DNA from: Halolamina pelagica
GTDB taxonomy: Archaea; Halobacteriota; Halobacteria; Halobacteriales; Haloferacaceae
Direction of reading: 5' to 3'
Length of the DNA: 64,000 nucleotides
Assembly: GCF_900115675.1 (NCBI RefSeq)
Contig: NZ_FOXI01000003.1
Coordinates: 1 to 64,000, forward strand
Under the pieces are notes generated by a model. That model did not search any database. It saw only the letters and a program-made list of their open reading frames with translations, and had not been told where the DNA came from. Shown one piece after another: positions 50,315 to 59,195 of the stretch; position 1 is the first letter of the stretch; each line of letters starts with the position of its first letter. A program made the translations under genes and the position numbers.

Positions 50315-51298
50315 CTACCCTTCGTCCTGCAGCGACAGCGCCGCCAGCAGCGCCTCCAACTGCACCTGCTCGTTCGCGCCCTCGGCGATCCGGTAGTCGG
50401 CCTCGCCGAGGCGTTCGAGCAGGCGCACGACCGCGCGGTCGTCGAGGTCGAACTCCCACGCCGAGCGGTGGAGCTGGTCGACGATGTCGCCGCCGGCCAT
50501 CCCCACGTCGGTCAGCAGCATGTCCAGCGTCGCCCGGGCTTTGGGGAAGTCGCCGGCGACGGCGGCGGCGACCATCTCCTCCACTTCTTCGGGCCGGGCG
50601 GTGGCGGTGACGGTGTAGACCGCTTCCTCGTCGACCACGTCGCCGGTCGTCGCGGCGGCCTGCAGGTTGTTGATCGCGCGGCGCATGTCGCCGTTGGCGG
50701 CGTAGACGAGCGCGTCGAGGCCCTCGTCGGTGATCTCGATGTCCTCCGCCTCGGCGATCTCCCGGACCTGGGCGGCGACGGCGTCGTCCGAGAGCGGCGA
50801 GTAGCGGAACACCGCACACCGGGACTGGATCGGGTCGATGATCTTCGAGGAGTAGTTACAGGAGAGGATGAACCGGGTGTTGTCCGAGAACTGCTCCATC
50901 GTCCGGCGGAGGGCGGACTGGGCGTCGCTGGTGAGGGAGTCGGCCTCGTCGAGGAAGATGATGCGGTAGTCCTCGCCGCCGAACGCCGAGCGCGCGAAGT
51001 TCTTGATCCGGTCCCGGACCACGTCGATCCCGCGCTCGTCGGAGGCGTTGAGTTCGAGGAAGTTGCCGCGCCAGTCGTCGCCGTAGATCTCGCGGGCGAT
51101 CGCGGTCGCCGTCGTCGTCTTCCCGACGCCCGCCGGGCCCGTAAACAGCATGTGCGGGAGCTCGCCGCCCTCGACGTAGCTCTTGACGCGCTCGATGGTC
51201 TCCTCCTGTCCGTGGATGTCGTCGAGGGTCTGGGGCCGGTACTTCTCGATCCAGATCTCCCGCCCCGTGGACTCGCCCTCGGCGTCGGCCTCGCTCAT
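50315..51298 (-). CDS. rfcA: Replication factor C small subunit
   Basis: 327 residues. Canonical RFC small subunit: [20 protein letters not shown], Walker [14 protein letters not shown], Walker [15 protein letters not shown] motif [12 protein letters not shown]. It loads PCNA with the large subunit and RfcC (39.7 kb). The start [12 protein letters not shown] gives an acidic haloarchaeal N-terminus. Faces samp2 divergently across ~110 bp. Confidence 0.96.
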   Translation of the reverse strand: MSEADAEGESTGREIWIEKYRPQTLDDIHGQEETIERVKSYVEGGELPHMLFTGPAGVGKTTTATAIAREIYGDDWRGNFLELNASDERGIDVVRDRIKNFARSAFGGEDYRIIFLDEADSLTSDAQSALRRTMEQFSDNTRFILSCNYSSKIIDPIQSRCAVFRYSPLSDDAVAAQVREIAEAEDIEITDEGLDALVYAANGDMRRAINNLQAAATTGDVVDEEAVYTVTATARPEEVEEMVAAAVAGDFPKARATLDMLLTDVGMAGGDIVDQLHRSAWEFDLDDRAVVRLLERLGEADYRIAEGANEQVQLEALLAALSLQDEG

Positions 51299-51410
51299 AC
51301 GTAGAGACGGGCGCGGCCGGGGCATAAACGGACCGGACGCGGCCGCGAGCGCGGGCGACGGCCGGGCGGCGAAGGGAATCCTCAAACCCACGGCCGACCC
51401 ACAGCCCTCC

Positions 51411-51611
51411 ATGGAGGTCACCGTCGAACTGGTCGGGGAGGGCGAGCGGACGGTCTCGGTCCCCGCCGACGCCGACTACGCCGCGGTCGTCCGGGAACTG
51501 GGGTACAGTCCCCACGAGGTGACCGTGCTGGTCGACGGCTCGCCCGTCCCGGAGGACGCCCCCGTCGACGCCGACCACGTGCGCGTCCTCCGGCTGATCG
51601 CCGGCGGCTGA
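51411..51611 (+). CDS. samp2: Ubiquitin-like small archaeal modifier protein SAMP2
   Basis: 66 residues, beta-grasp fold, ending in the conjugation-competent diglycine (LIAGG). The core [34 protein letters not shown] is very close to Haloferax SAMP2 as I recall it. SAMP2 is conjugated to protein lysines and also carries sulfur for tRNA thiolation. UbaA (19.5 kb) would activate it and NcsA (14.5 kb) use the sulfur. Divergent from rfcA. Confidence 0.92.
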   Translation: MEVTVELVGEGERTVSVPADADYAAVVRELGYSPHEVTVLVDGSPVPEDAPVDADHVRVLRLIAGG

Positions 51612-51682
51612 GCCCCGGTTTCGCGATCACATCCGCCGCTTCCGGGCGTCGCCGTTTTGTACTCCGGGCTCCACGAGCGACC

Positions 51683-52714
51683 ATGGACCGCGGGTTCGTG
51701 CTACCGAACGTCGGGCCGGGGCCCGACCCGCTCTCGTTCTGGGAGCTCGACGCGGCGTTCGCCGTGTTGCTGCTCCACCGCGATTTCTACTGCAGCGAGT
51801 GCCGACAGCAGGTCCGCCGCGTGAAGAAGCGCTACGACGAGTTCGAAGCCCGCGACGCCGAGGTGGTGTCGGTGCTGCCCGAGGGCCACGAGACGGCCAC
51901 GGAGTGGCAGAAGCAGTACCACCTCCCGTTCCCGGTGCTGGCCGACCCCGACACGGAACTCGGCGACCGGTTCGACCAGCCGACCCGGTTCGGCCTGCTG
52001 GGGAAACTCCACGACGTGATCGGCCGGATGCCCGCGGCGGTCGTGCTCGACCTGCGCGGCGACGAACCCGTCGAGACGTATGCCCACCGGGGGGACTCCC
52101 GGAGTGACCGCCCGCGGATCGACGAACTCCTCGACGCGCTCGACCGCGCGGCGGCGGTCGACCCCGACGAAGGATCCGCCTCCGACGCCGACTCCGTGGA
52201 TATCGACCGCGTGCCGCCGACCGCCAGCGCGGGTCCGATCGAGGGCGACGCCGGGGACTCCGAGGGCGCAGACTCGCCCCGACAGGACCCCGAACCGAAG
52301 CCCCAGCGCCCGCTGGAGGCCCCGGACGGCGTCGACCTCCCGGAGTCCGTCGACCTCCGGCGGGGCGACAACGACGACGTGGTCGCGGCGATGCGCGTGC
52401 TGCAGGGTGCGCTGCTGGACATCGACGGCTCGACCGTCCGCGATGCGGCGCCCGACGGCGAACTGCTCCTGGCCGAGGAGGGCGACTGGATCGTCGGCGC
52501 GCTGGTGCTGCGGGACGGCCACATCGAGGGCGTCGCCGTCCGGCGCGAGCGCCGCGGCCAGGGGATCGGCTCGGCGCTGGTCGAGGCGGCCGTCCTCGAC
52601 GAGGGCAGCACCGTCACCGCGGACTTCCGGGCCGGCGTCCGCGGGTTCTGGAAGGACCTCGGGTTCGAGGTCGAACAGGAGGGCAGTCGCTTCTGGGGGA
52701 TCCGGACGCCGTAA
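51683..52714 (+). CDS. Peroxiredoxin-like domain fused to GNAT acetyltransferase
   Basis: 343 residues. Residues 1-155 are an AhpC/TSA-like thioredoxin fold with FYCSECRQQVRRVKKRY (CxxC at ~37-40) and VLADPDTELGDRFD. An acidic, disordered linker spans ~155-220. Residues ~225-343 are a GNAT domain with RRERRGQGIGSALVEAAV, the acetyl-CoA loop (R-x2-G-x-G/A). The two domains are normally separate proteins. The redox pair and the acyl-CoA site both look intact; the combined job is unknown. Confidence 0.88.
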   Translation: MDRGFVLPNVGPGPDPLSFWELDAAFAVLLLHRDFYCSECRQQVRRVKKRYDEFEARDAEVVSVLPEGHETATEWQKQYHLPFPVLADPDTELGDRFDQPTRFGLLGKLHDVIGRMPAAVVLDLRGDEPVETYAHRGDSRSDRPRIDELLDALDRAAAVDPDEGSASDADSVDIDRVPPTASAGPIEGDAGDSEGADSPRQDPEPKPQRPLEAPDGVDLPESVDLRRGDNDDVVAAMRVLQGALLDIDGSTVRDAAPDGELLLAEEGDWIVGALVLRDGHIEGVAVRRERRGQGIGSALVEAAVLDEGSTVTADFRAGVRGFWKDLGFEVEQEGSRFWGIRTP

Positions 52715-52720
52715 CCGCGC

Positions 52721-53200
52721 TCAGAGCCGCCGGCGCATCACCGTCGCCGACGACGGACAGAGGTCGCTGAACTCCGCCGACTCCCTGATCGACTCCGGGA
52801 CCGATTCGCGGTTCACTCGCTCGTACCCCAACCCCGCGAAGAACTCGGCGGCGGTCGTCGTCAGCAGGTAGAGCGTCCCGACGCCGGCGGCGCGGGCTCG
52901 CGCTTCGAGCGCGCGGACCGCGGCGCCACCGTACCCCCGGCCGCGGTGTGGTTCGGCGACGGCCGCCGAGCGCAGCAGGCCGGCGTCGCCGTCGCGTTCG
53001 AGGCCGACACAGCCCACGCGGTCGCCGTCGGCCTCGACGGTGTACAGCGTCGGGTTGCCGCCGGCCGGTTCCGGCCCGCCGTCGAGGCTGAGGTCCTCGG
53101 TCGGGAGCCCGGATCGTGCGAGCAGGCGCCGGACCCACTCGGCCTCGCGTTCGCTGTCGACGGGGGTGAGCGTCACCGGCGTGTCAGGGTTCTGGGGCAT
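52721..53200 (-). CDS. GNAT N-acetyltransferase (ArsN-like)
   Basis: 159 residues. LLRSAAVAEPHRGRGYGGAAVRALEARAR is the acetyl-CoA loop; LYLLTTTAAEFFAGLGYERVNR is typical of the ArsN2/YhbS-type subgroup. Its substrate is unknown and no arsenic genes are adjacent. It converges with the redoxin-GNAT gene with a 6-bp gap and follows the phosphomutase gene by 5 bp on the same strand. Confidence 0.88.
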   Translation of the reverse strand: MPQNPDTPVTLTPVDSEREAEWVRRLLARSGLPTEDLSLDGGPEPAGGNPTLYTVEADGDRVGCVGLERDGDAGLLRSAAVAEPHRGRGYGGAAVRALEARARAAGVGTLYLLTTTAAEFFAGLGYERVNRESVPESIRESAEFSDLCPSSATVMRRRL

Positions 53201-53205
53201 GGTTG

Positions 53206-54657
53206 TCAGACCAGCGGCGCGACCAGCTCCCGCCCGGCGTCGAGCACCGCTTGGACCCGCGATCCCGTCGACGCCTCGGCGTAGACCCGGAGCTTGGGCT
53301 CGGTCCCGGAGGGGCGGACCAGCAGCCACGAGCCGTCCTCACAGAGCAGTTTGAACCCGTCGACGGTGACGGTGCGCTCGACGGGCACTCCCGCCACCTC
53401 GTCGGGGATCACGTCCTCCAGGTCGTCGAGCACGCGCGACTTCTCCGAGTCGGGGCAGTCGAGGCTGATCTTGTCGGCGACGATGCCCCCGTGTTCGGTC
53501 TCCAGCCGCGAGATGCGGTCGTCGTAGGACTCCTCGGCCTCGACGGCGCAGGCCAGCAGCGCCATCAGCACGCCGTCCTTCTCCCGGACGTGGCCGCGGA
53601 TCGAGAACCCGCCGGACTCCTCGCCGGCCATGAGCGCGTCGTGCTCGCCCATCGCGTCGGCGACCCACTTGAACCCGACCGCGGTCTCGATCACGTCCTC
53701 GCCGTGGGCCTCCGCGATCCGGTCGATCAGGAACGTCGTCGAGACGGTCCGGACCGCCGGGCCGGACGCCCTCCCCAGCAGCGCGTCGTACGTCGCCGCG
53801 AAGAAGCGGTTCTCGCCGAGGTAGCCCTCGGGCGTCGCGACGGCGATGCGGTCGGCGTCGCCGTCGTTGGCGATCCCGATGTCGGCCTCGCCGTCGACGA
53901 CGCGGTCGACCAGCGCGTGGAGGTTCGATTCGGACGGCTCGGGCGCGCCGCCGCCGAACTCGGGGTCCGCCTCACAGCGCAGGCGCTGAACCTCCGCGCC
54001 CGCGGCTTCGAGCACCTCGTCGGTCACGCCCCGGCCCGAGCCGTGCATGGCGTCGTAGGCGACGGTGAGCCCGGAGAGATCCACTTCGCCGCCCTCGTCG
54101 GTTCCACCGACGCCGGCTCCCCCGTTGCCGGCGTCCGGTGCGAACCCGTAGGAGGCGACCAGCTCCTCGACCGCCGCCGAGTGCGGGCCGATCAGGTCGT
54201 CGCGGGTGACGCTCCCGCGCTCGCTCTCGGGTAGGGCCTCCGGCTCGCGGAGGTTCGCCTCGATGCGGTCGGTGACCGCGGGCATCGCCGGCGCGCCGTC
54301 GCCGGGGAAGTACTTGATCCCGTTGTACTCCGGGGGGTTGTGGGAGGCCGAGAGGATGACGGCGCCGGCGCAGTCGCGGTCGACGACGGTCCAGACCGCG
54401 GTGGGGGTCGGCACGTCGCGCTCGGGCAGGAGCACGTCGAACCCGTTGTCGGTCAGCACGTCGGCGACGCTCTCGGCGAAGCCGGGCGATGAGGGCCGGG
54501 CGTCGTAGCCCACGACGACGGGTCCCTCGGCGCCCTCCTCGCGGAGGTAGTCGGCGACGCCCTGTGCGACGATGCGCACGCGGTCGTCGGTGAACGAGTC
54601 GAGCGTCGCCCGCCAGCCGTCCGTGCCGAACTGGATGGCTTCGGTTGGGTCGGTCAT
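53206..54657 (-). CDS. Phosphohexomutase (phosphoglucomutase/phosphomannomutase)
   Basis: 483 residues. The phosphoserine loop is AVILSASHNPPEYNGIKYF, the Mg loop NDGDADRIA, the sugar loop AGEESGGFSIRGH and the C-terminal phosphate loop RPSGTEPKLRVY. It interconverts hexose 1- and 6-phosphates; whether glucose, mannose or glucosamine cannot be told. The family length is usual (~450-480). Overlapping operon with the GNAT gene downstream. Confidence 0.94.
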   Translation of the reverse strand: MTDPTEAIQFGTDGWRATLDSFTDDRVRIVAQGVADYLREEGAEGPVVVGYDARPSSPGFAESVADVLTDNGFDVLLPERDVPTPTAVWTVVDRDCAGAVILSASHNPPEYNGIKYFPGDGAPAMPAVTDRIEANLREPEALPESERGSVTRDDLIGPHSAAVEELVASYGFAPDAGNGGAGVGGTDEGGEVDLSGLTVAYDAMHGSGRGVTDEVLEAAGAEVQRLRCEADPEFGGGAPEPSESNLHALVDRVVDGEADIGIANDGDADRIAVATPEGYLGENRFFAATYDALLGRASGPAVRTVSTTFLIDRIAEAHGEDVIETAVGFKWVADAMGEHDALMAGEESGGFSIRGHVREKDGVLMALLACAVEAEESYDDRISRLETEHGGIVADKISLDCPDSEKSRVLDDLEDVIPDEVAGVPVERTVTVDGFKLLCEDGSWLLVRPSGTEPKLRVYAEASTGSRVQAVLDAGRELVAPLV

Positions 54658-54751
54658 GCGCCCGGGTTGGTGGGTGGGAAAGAAAAAGGGGGCTGTCACG
54701 TCGCCGGCCGTTTCCGACTCGCTTTTCACCGCCTCGGCTATAGCCCGGATA

Positions 54752-55363
54752 ATGACCCGAGTCGTGGCCGTCAGCGGCAGTCTCCGCGACGGCAGTTACA
54801 CCAAGGCCGCCCTCCAGTACGCGCTCGACGCCGCCGGGACCGCGGGCGTCGAGACGGACCTGATCGACCTCGCGGCGGTCGACCTCCCGCTGTACGACCC
54901 CGACCGGCCGACGGCCGAGGCCGGCGACGCGGAGGAACTGCTCGCCCGCGTTCGCGCGGCCGACGGCGTGATCCTCGGGGCCCCCGTCTACCACAGCTCC
55001 TACTCCGCGGCGTTCCGGAACTTCCACGACTACTGCGGCTTCGACGAGTACGAGGAGACCGTCGTCGGCCTGCTGGTCGCCGCCGGCGGCGGCACGATCG
55101 CGGACACGCTCAACGACATGCGCAGCACCGTCCGGGGGGTCCACGGCTGGACGCTGCCGACGCAGGTGGGGCTGCGAAACGCCAGCGACCGGTTCGAACC
55201 ACGGACGCGGGAGCCCGGCCCTGACGAGATCGGGTCGGACGCCGAGTACGCGTTCGTCGACGAGGACCTGCGGGCACGCACCTGCAAGCTCGGCTACCGC
55301 GTCGGCACGTACGCCACGCGTGCTCCCGAGTTCATGCGAATCGACGACGAACCCGACTGGTGA
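54752..55363 (+). CDS. NADPH-dependent FMN reductase family protein
   Basis: 203 residues, flavodoxin-like. VVAVSGSLRDGSYTKAALQYAL is the FMN phosphate loop, GAPVYHSSYSAAFRNFHDYCG the isoalloxazine loop. It probably reduces FMN or quinones with NAD(P)H. Divergent from the phosphomutase. Confidence 0.9.
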   Translation: MTRVVAVSGSLRDGSYTKAALQYALDAAGTAGVETDLIDLAAVDLPLYDPDRPTAEAGDAEELLARVRAADGVILGAPVYHSSYSAAFRNFHDYCGFDEYEETVVGLLVAAGGGTIADTLNDMRSTVRGVHGWTLPTQVGLRNASDRFEPRTREPGPDEIGSDAEYAFVDEDLRARTCKLGYRVGTYATRAPEFMRIDDEPDW

Positions 55364-55384
55364 GGCCGGTCGACGCGCCGCTAC

Positions 55385-55648
55385 TCACTCGTCCAGTTCC
55401 GGCTGCGCCGACTCTGCGACCAGTTGCTCCTTCTCGGTCCGTGAGAGCTGCTTGATCTCGTGTTCGCGTGACATCGCCGCCGATCTGGTCCCGAAGGACT
55501 CGACGTGGACCAGCTCCACCGGCGTTCGCCCGCGGGTGTACTTCGCGCCCTCGCCGGCGTCGTGTTCCGCGACGCGCCGGGCTACGTCGGTGGTGTAGCC
55601 CGTGTACAGCGTGTCGTCGGCACACGAGAGGACGTAGACGTAGTGCAC
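55385..55648 (-). CDS. GIY-YIG nuclease superfamily protein (UPF0213)
   Basis: 87 residues. [30 protein letters not shown] contains the Y-V-Y...Y-T-G-Y variant of GIY-YIG, followed by Arg and His sites and [12 protein letters not shown], with a Glu in SREHEIKQL. Small stand-alone members of this superfamily are of uncertain function, possibly DNA-processing. Confidence 0.9.
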   Translation of the reverse strand: MHYVYVLSCADDTLYTGYTTDVARRVAEHDAGEGAKYTRGRTPVELVHVESFGTRSAAMSREHEIKQLSRTEKEQLVAESAQPELDE

Positions 55649-55772
55649 GCGGGCACAAACACGGCCGAGCGCCTAAGCGGTCCGGTCCGGGTCGGCCGAA
55701 AGTGAGGATCGGGGAACCGGCGCGGCCGCGGACCACGCCGGGAATCGAGGCAGTTGGCTGACGATACCCCCC

Positions 55773-55928
55773 TCAGTGGGTTTCGGTACGGGTCCGGTCC
55801 CGTGCGACCTCCGCGATACCGGCGTTCGCAGCGCACGAGGGACAGGCGTCGAGCCGGCCCTCCTCGTCCGCGAACACACGGGCGAAGCGCTCGGAGACGT
55901 GTGACCCGCAATGGTCACAACGTGACAT
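55773..55928 (-). CDS. Small zinc-finger protein
   Basis: 51 residues. CDHCGSHVSERFARVFADEEGRLDACPSCAAN is a single treble-clef or zinc-ribbon-type four-Cys finger. This short form is common in haloarchaea with unknown role. The start at MSRCDHCG was chosen; an upstream in-frame extension of 27 codons lacks family features. Confidence 0.75.
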   Translation of the reverse strand: MSRCDHCGSHVSERFARVFADEEGRLDACPSCAANAGIAEVARDRTRTETH

Positions 55929-56243
55929 CTGGTTCACCGGTATCCACCGGTACCGGCACGCGGGGGTACGCCACCCACGGGTCAATAGGTTTGTGGGTAT
56001 TCCTGGCACACGCAGGTGAAACGAACGGCACTGGGCCGACGCTGTCGGTTCTCTTCACCATTTGTCGGCTGCATCTCGGCTCGAGCGGCGACGCCAGCGG
56101 TTGCGCGACGGGCGGCGAGCTGGTTGCCGTGAACTCTCGCCCCGGGTCGCCACACGTAAAAGTCCCGAAATCGGCGCCTGGCGTGTCCCCTTCGGTCGAT
56201 TTGGGAAATCTTATTAAGTGGCGTCCAGTAGCAGGAGACGCAT
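55929..56243. other. 315-bp intergenic region
   Basis: No supported gene. It holds a nested hairpin (GGTGAA 56015-56020 with TTCACC 56054-56059, around CCGAC-GCT-GTCGG at 56036-56048) and, near its right end, the promoter of the DUF1931 gene (CTTATTAAG at 56210-56218). Overlapping frames here are shadows. Confidence 0.5.
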
Positions 56244-56411
56244 ATGTCCAACCTTATCGTCAAGGCCGCCGTCAAGGAGTACCTGGATGAGAAGAACGTC
56301 GCGTCGGACTTCTACGGTGCGCTGGACGAGGAAGTCGAGGAGCTGCTCGAGGACGCCGCCCGCCGTGCCGAGGAGAACGACCGGAAGACGGTCCAGCCGC
56401 GCGACCTTTAA
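56244..56411 (+). CDS. DUF1931-type small histone-fold protein
   Basis: 55 residues: MSNLIVKAAVKEYLDEKNVASDFY..., ending RKTVQPRDL, the pattern of short archaeal DUF1931 proteins with a histone-like helix-strand-helix fold. It may bind DNA or act as a nucleoid protein. A GGAG sequence at 56234-56237 lies 6 nt before the ATG, while the TATA box at 56210-56218 would start the mRNA at about 56240, so whether the SD is used is unclear. Confidence 0.85.
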   Translation: MSNLIVKAAVKEYLDEKNVASDFYGALDEEVEELLEDAARRAEENDRKTVQPRDL

Positions 56412-56487
56412 ATCCGGCCGTAGCCGTTCCCGCTTTTTCCGAACGAGCGCCGACCAGACACGTCACTCTCGACCGCTGCCGACGGGC

Positions 56488-57174
56488 TCAGTAGCGGGTC
56501 ACGTCGACGCCGTCGTCGGTACCGACGTGGACCTCGTCGACGAGGTCGACGAACAGTCCGTGTTCGACGACGCCGGGCGTCGCCGACAGCGTCCGCGCGA
56601 GCCCGCTCGGGTCGCCGATCATGCCGAACTCGCAGTCGAGCACGAGGTTCCCGTTGTCGGTGACGACGGGGCCGTCCTTCCGCTCGGCGGCCCGCAGTGT
56701 CGGGTCGCCGCCGGCCGACCGGACGGCGTCGGCGACCGGGACGCGAGCGTCGGGGAGCACTTCGACCGGAACGGGCTGTGAGAGCTGTTCGGACTCCTTC
56801 GTGGGATCGGCGACGACGACGAACCGCTCGGCGGCGCTGTCGACCAGTTTCTCCCGCGCGTGGGCGGCGCCGCCGCCCTTGATCAGCGCGCCGTCGGCCG
56901 CCACCTCGTCGGCGCCGTCGATGGCCACGTCGGGGTCGGTTTCGTCGAGGCTGGTCAGCGGGATCCCGACCTCCCGGGCCAGTTCGCGGGACTGGAAGGA
57001 GGTAGGGATCCCCCGCACGTCGAGGCCGGCGTCGACGCGTTCGCCCAGTTCGCGGACGGCGTGGGCGGCCGTGCTGCCCGTCCCGAGGCCGACCACGTCG
57101 CCGCCCTCGGGGATGTCGGCCGCCGACTCGCCCGCGCGCCGCTTCGCGTCCTCGCCGCCGCCGGTCTGCTTCAT
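56488..57174 (-). CDS. rpiA: Ribose-5-phosphate isomerase A
   Basis: 228 residues. GLGTGSTAAHAVREL phosphate loop, DGADEVAADGALIKGGGAAHAREKLVD (catalytic Asp/Lys/Glu region), and LVLDCEFGMIGDPSGLAR near the C-terminus. It interconverts ribulose and ribose 5-phosphate, the link to the PfkB kinase at 22.3 kb and ribB at 24.4 kb. Start MKQTGGGEDAKRRAGE matches the family. Confidence 0.95.
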   Translation of the reverse strand: MKQTGGGEDAKRRAGESAADIPEGGDVVGLGTGSTAAHAVRELGERVDAGLDVRGIPTSFQSRELAREVGIPLTSLDETDPDVAIDGADEVAADGALIKGGGAAHAREKLVDSAAERFVVVADPTKESEQLSQPVPVEVLPDARVPVADAVRSAGGDPTLRAAERKDGPVVTDNGNLVLDCEFGMIGDPSGLARTLSATPGVVEHGLFVDLVDEVHVGTDDGVDVTRY

Positions 57175-57229
57175 GGAGCGGGGTTCGACTCGGGGGGAAA
57201 AAGGTGCGTCGGCGTCCGGGCGGAGGTTG

Positions 57230-57907
57230 TCAGTCTCCGATACCGACCACGGCGACCCGCCCGTCGTCGAACGAGACGGCCCCCTCGCCACCTTCTGCGA
57301 CGACCGTCAGCGGCGCCGGCACCGCTGGCCGATCGGTCGGGAACCAGTTCCGGCCCGGCGCGGCGAGGACGAACGCGCCGTCGTCGCCGCCGAGGTACGC
57401 GAACCCCTCGGCCGGCGAGCCGTCGATCCCGAACATCGACGTGAGCGCTGCAGCGGCCGCGGGAACGTCGTCGACGACGATGCCGATCTCGCCGATATCG
57501 AGCAGCGAGTCGGGACCGAACTGGTCGGCCGAGTTCCGGCCGACTGGCCTCGAACGCCCGTCGCGTGCGAGGAGTTCGAGCACGTTCCCCGCGGGGTCGG
57601 CGGCGTAGACGGCCGTGGCGTCGAGGGAGTCGTAGCGAAAGCGCGCCCGTCCGTCGTCGGCCAGCAGGTCGGCGCGGGCACCCAGCCAGTCCGCGGCGCG
57701 GTCGATACTGCCACCGGGGACGGAGAACGCGACGTGATAGGTCGGGTCGATGTCGGGCGCTGCCGGTCGGAACTCCACCGCGGATGCGCCGATCGCGACG
57801 ACGAACCCCTCGGCGGTGTCGCTCACGGGGAGTCCGAGCCGCTCGGCGTAGAACTGGCGGAGGGTTTCGGGCTCGGCGGTCGCGAGCGTGACGTGCCGGA
57901 GGCGCAT
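57230..57907 (-). CDS. VOC/glyoxalase-fold protein
   Basis: 225 residues with two weakly similar betaalphabetabetabeta halves: MRLRHVTLATAEPETLRQFYAERLGL and DIGEIGIVVDDVPAAAAALT. The first half keeps VYAADPAGNVLELL typical of ring-cleavage dioxygenases and glyoxalases. Substrate unknown. Its ATG overlaps the cdc6 stop by one base (TGATG), so it is coupled to cdc6. Confidence 0.85.
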   Translation of the reverse strand: MRLRHVTLATAEPETLRQFYAERLGLPVSDTAEGFVVAIGASAVEFRPAAPDIDPTYHVAFSVPGGSIDRAADWLGARADLLADDGRARFRYDSLDATAVYAADPAGNVLELLARDGRSRPVGRNSADQFGPDSLLDIGEIGIVVDDVPAAAAALTSMFGIDGSPAEGFAYLGGDDGAFVLAAPGRNWFPTDRPAVPAPLTVVAEGGEGAVSFDDGRVAVVGIGD

Positions 57908-59034
57908 CACTCCAGCCGGTCCAACACCGCTTCGGGCTCGTACGCCAGCGAGAGCGAGCGCGAGCGCCCGCGACCCTCCACGTCGGCGTACTCGGTCTCG
58001 AGCACGCCGAGCTGTTCGAGCTTCTTGACGATCTCCGAGTAGCGCGTGTAGCCGAGGTCCGTCTCCTGGTGGAAGGCCTCGTACACGTCGCCGGCCTGCT
58101 CGCCGGCGTGTTCGGCGACGACGCGGACGAGCGCGCGCTCGGACTCCGAGAGCTCCCGGAGGCTGCGCGCGAGGTGGACGTACTTCGAGCGCTCGTAGGC
58201 GTCCTCGATGTCCTCCTCGGAGACGGTGCGGGAGCCCCGCATCTCGGCGTTGAGGCCGGCCCGGCGCAGGAGGTCGATCCCGACCCGGAGGTCGCCGCTC
58301 TCGGCGGTGAGTTCGGCGACGCGGTCGAGCTCCGGCGCCGAGAGCACGCCCTCGTGGAACCCCCGCTCGACGCGCTCCCGGAGGATGTCGACGATCTCGG
58401 GGGCGTCGTACGGCGGGAAGTAGATGTCCTCCGGGCGGAACACGCTCTGGACCCGGGAGTCGAGCTCGTCCATCACCGACAGCGAGAGGTCCGAGGAGAC
58501 GACGACGACGCCGATCCGCGCGCCGGCGTGGGTCTCGTGGGCCCGGAGGAGGGAGTACATCGTGTCGGAGGCCTCGTTCTCGTAGAACAGATAGTTCACG
58601 TCGTCGAGCGCGACGATCAGGACCTCGTCCTCCTCGACGAGCCGGTCGGTCACCTGCTCGAACAGCTTCTTGAACGAGACGCCGGAGGAGGGCGGTTCGT
58701 AGTCGAAGACGCTCTGGAACAGCCGCGAGAACACCGCGTACCGGGTGGAGTCGACCTGGCAGTTGACCCGGACGGTGCGGACGTTCGGCGCCTCGACGCC
58801 GAGTTCGCCGAACAGCTTCTGGACCGCCGTGGTCTTGCCCGTGCCGGGCGGGCCGCGGATCACGGTGTTGAGCGGGCGGGAGCCCCGGACGGCCGGCCGG
58901 AGCGCGTACTTGAGGCTCTCGAGCTGGCTCTCGCGGTGTTTGAACGTCTCGGGGACGTAGTCGACCTCGAAGACGGACTCGTCGCGGAACACCGACTCGT
59001 CCCAGGAGAGCATGCCGTCGGGGTCCCCGGTCAT
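57907..59034 (-). CDS. cdc6: Orc1/Cdc6-family replication initiator
   Basis: 375 residues. AAA+ core with Walker A VIRGPPGTGKTTAVQ, Walker B VLIVALDDVNYLF, sensor I VVVSSDLSLSVMDELDSRVQSVF, then a winged-helix domain ending YTRYSEIVKKLEQLGVLE. The Walker B DD variant is seen in some haloarchaeal paralogues. Haloarchaea carry several orc genes; no origin repeats are evident beside this one, so it may be a non-origin-linked copy. Confidence 0.94.
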   Translation of the reverse strand: MTGDPDGMLSWDESVFRDESVFEVDYVPETFKHRESQLESLKYALRPAVRGSRPLNTVIRGPPGTGKTTAVQKLFGELGVEAPNVRTVRVNCQVDSTRYAVFSRLFQSVFDYEPPSSGVSFKKLFEQVTDRLVEEDEVLIVALDDVNYLFYENEASDTMYSLLRAHETHAGARIGVVVVSSDLSLSVMDELDSRVQSVFRPEDIYFPPYDAPEIVDILRERVERGFHEGVLSAPELDRVAELTAESGDLRVGIDLLRRAGLNAEMRGSRTVSEEDIEDAYERSKYVHLARSLRELSESERALVRVVAEHAGEQAGDVYEAFHQETDLGYTRYSEIVKKLEQLGVLETEYADVEGRGRSRSLSLAYEPEAVLDRLE

Positions 59035-59195
59035 GGCTGAGTGTGTCGGCGGTGACCACTTAACGGTTTACGAGGAGTGGGTGCGGTGTTTGGACTGTGT
59101 GGCCCGACCAAAAGCGCTCCTCGCTCCCGTTGGTCGCTCGTCGGCCCGCGCTCACTACGTTCGCGCGGTGAGAAATCGGTGTCCAGTAGTCCGGC

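Noticed and set aside
55982-56275. 97-codon frame on the minus strand
   Set aside because: Overlaps the DUF1931 gene and its promoter, contains atypical residues (Cys, Trp, Arg-rich) for a haloarchaeal protein.
59035-59195. Replication origin beside cdc6
   Set aside because: No ORB-type repeats, AT-rich element or second inverted copy seen on either side of cdc6.
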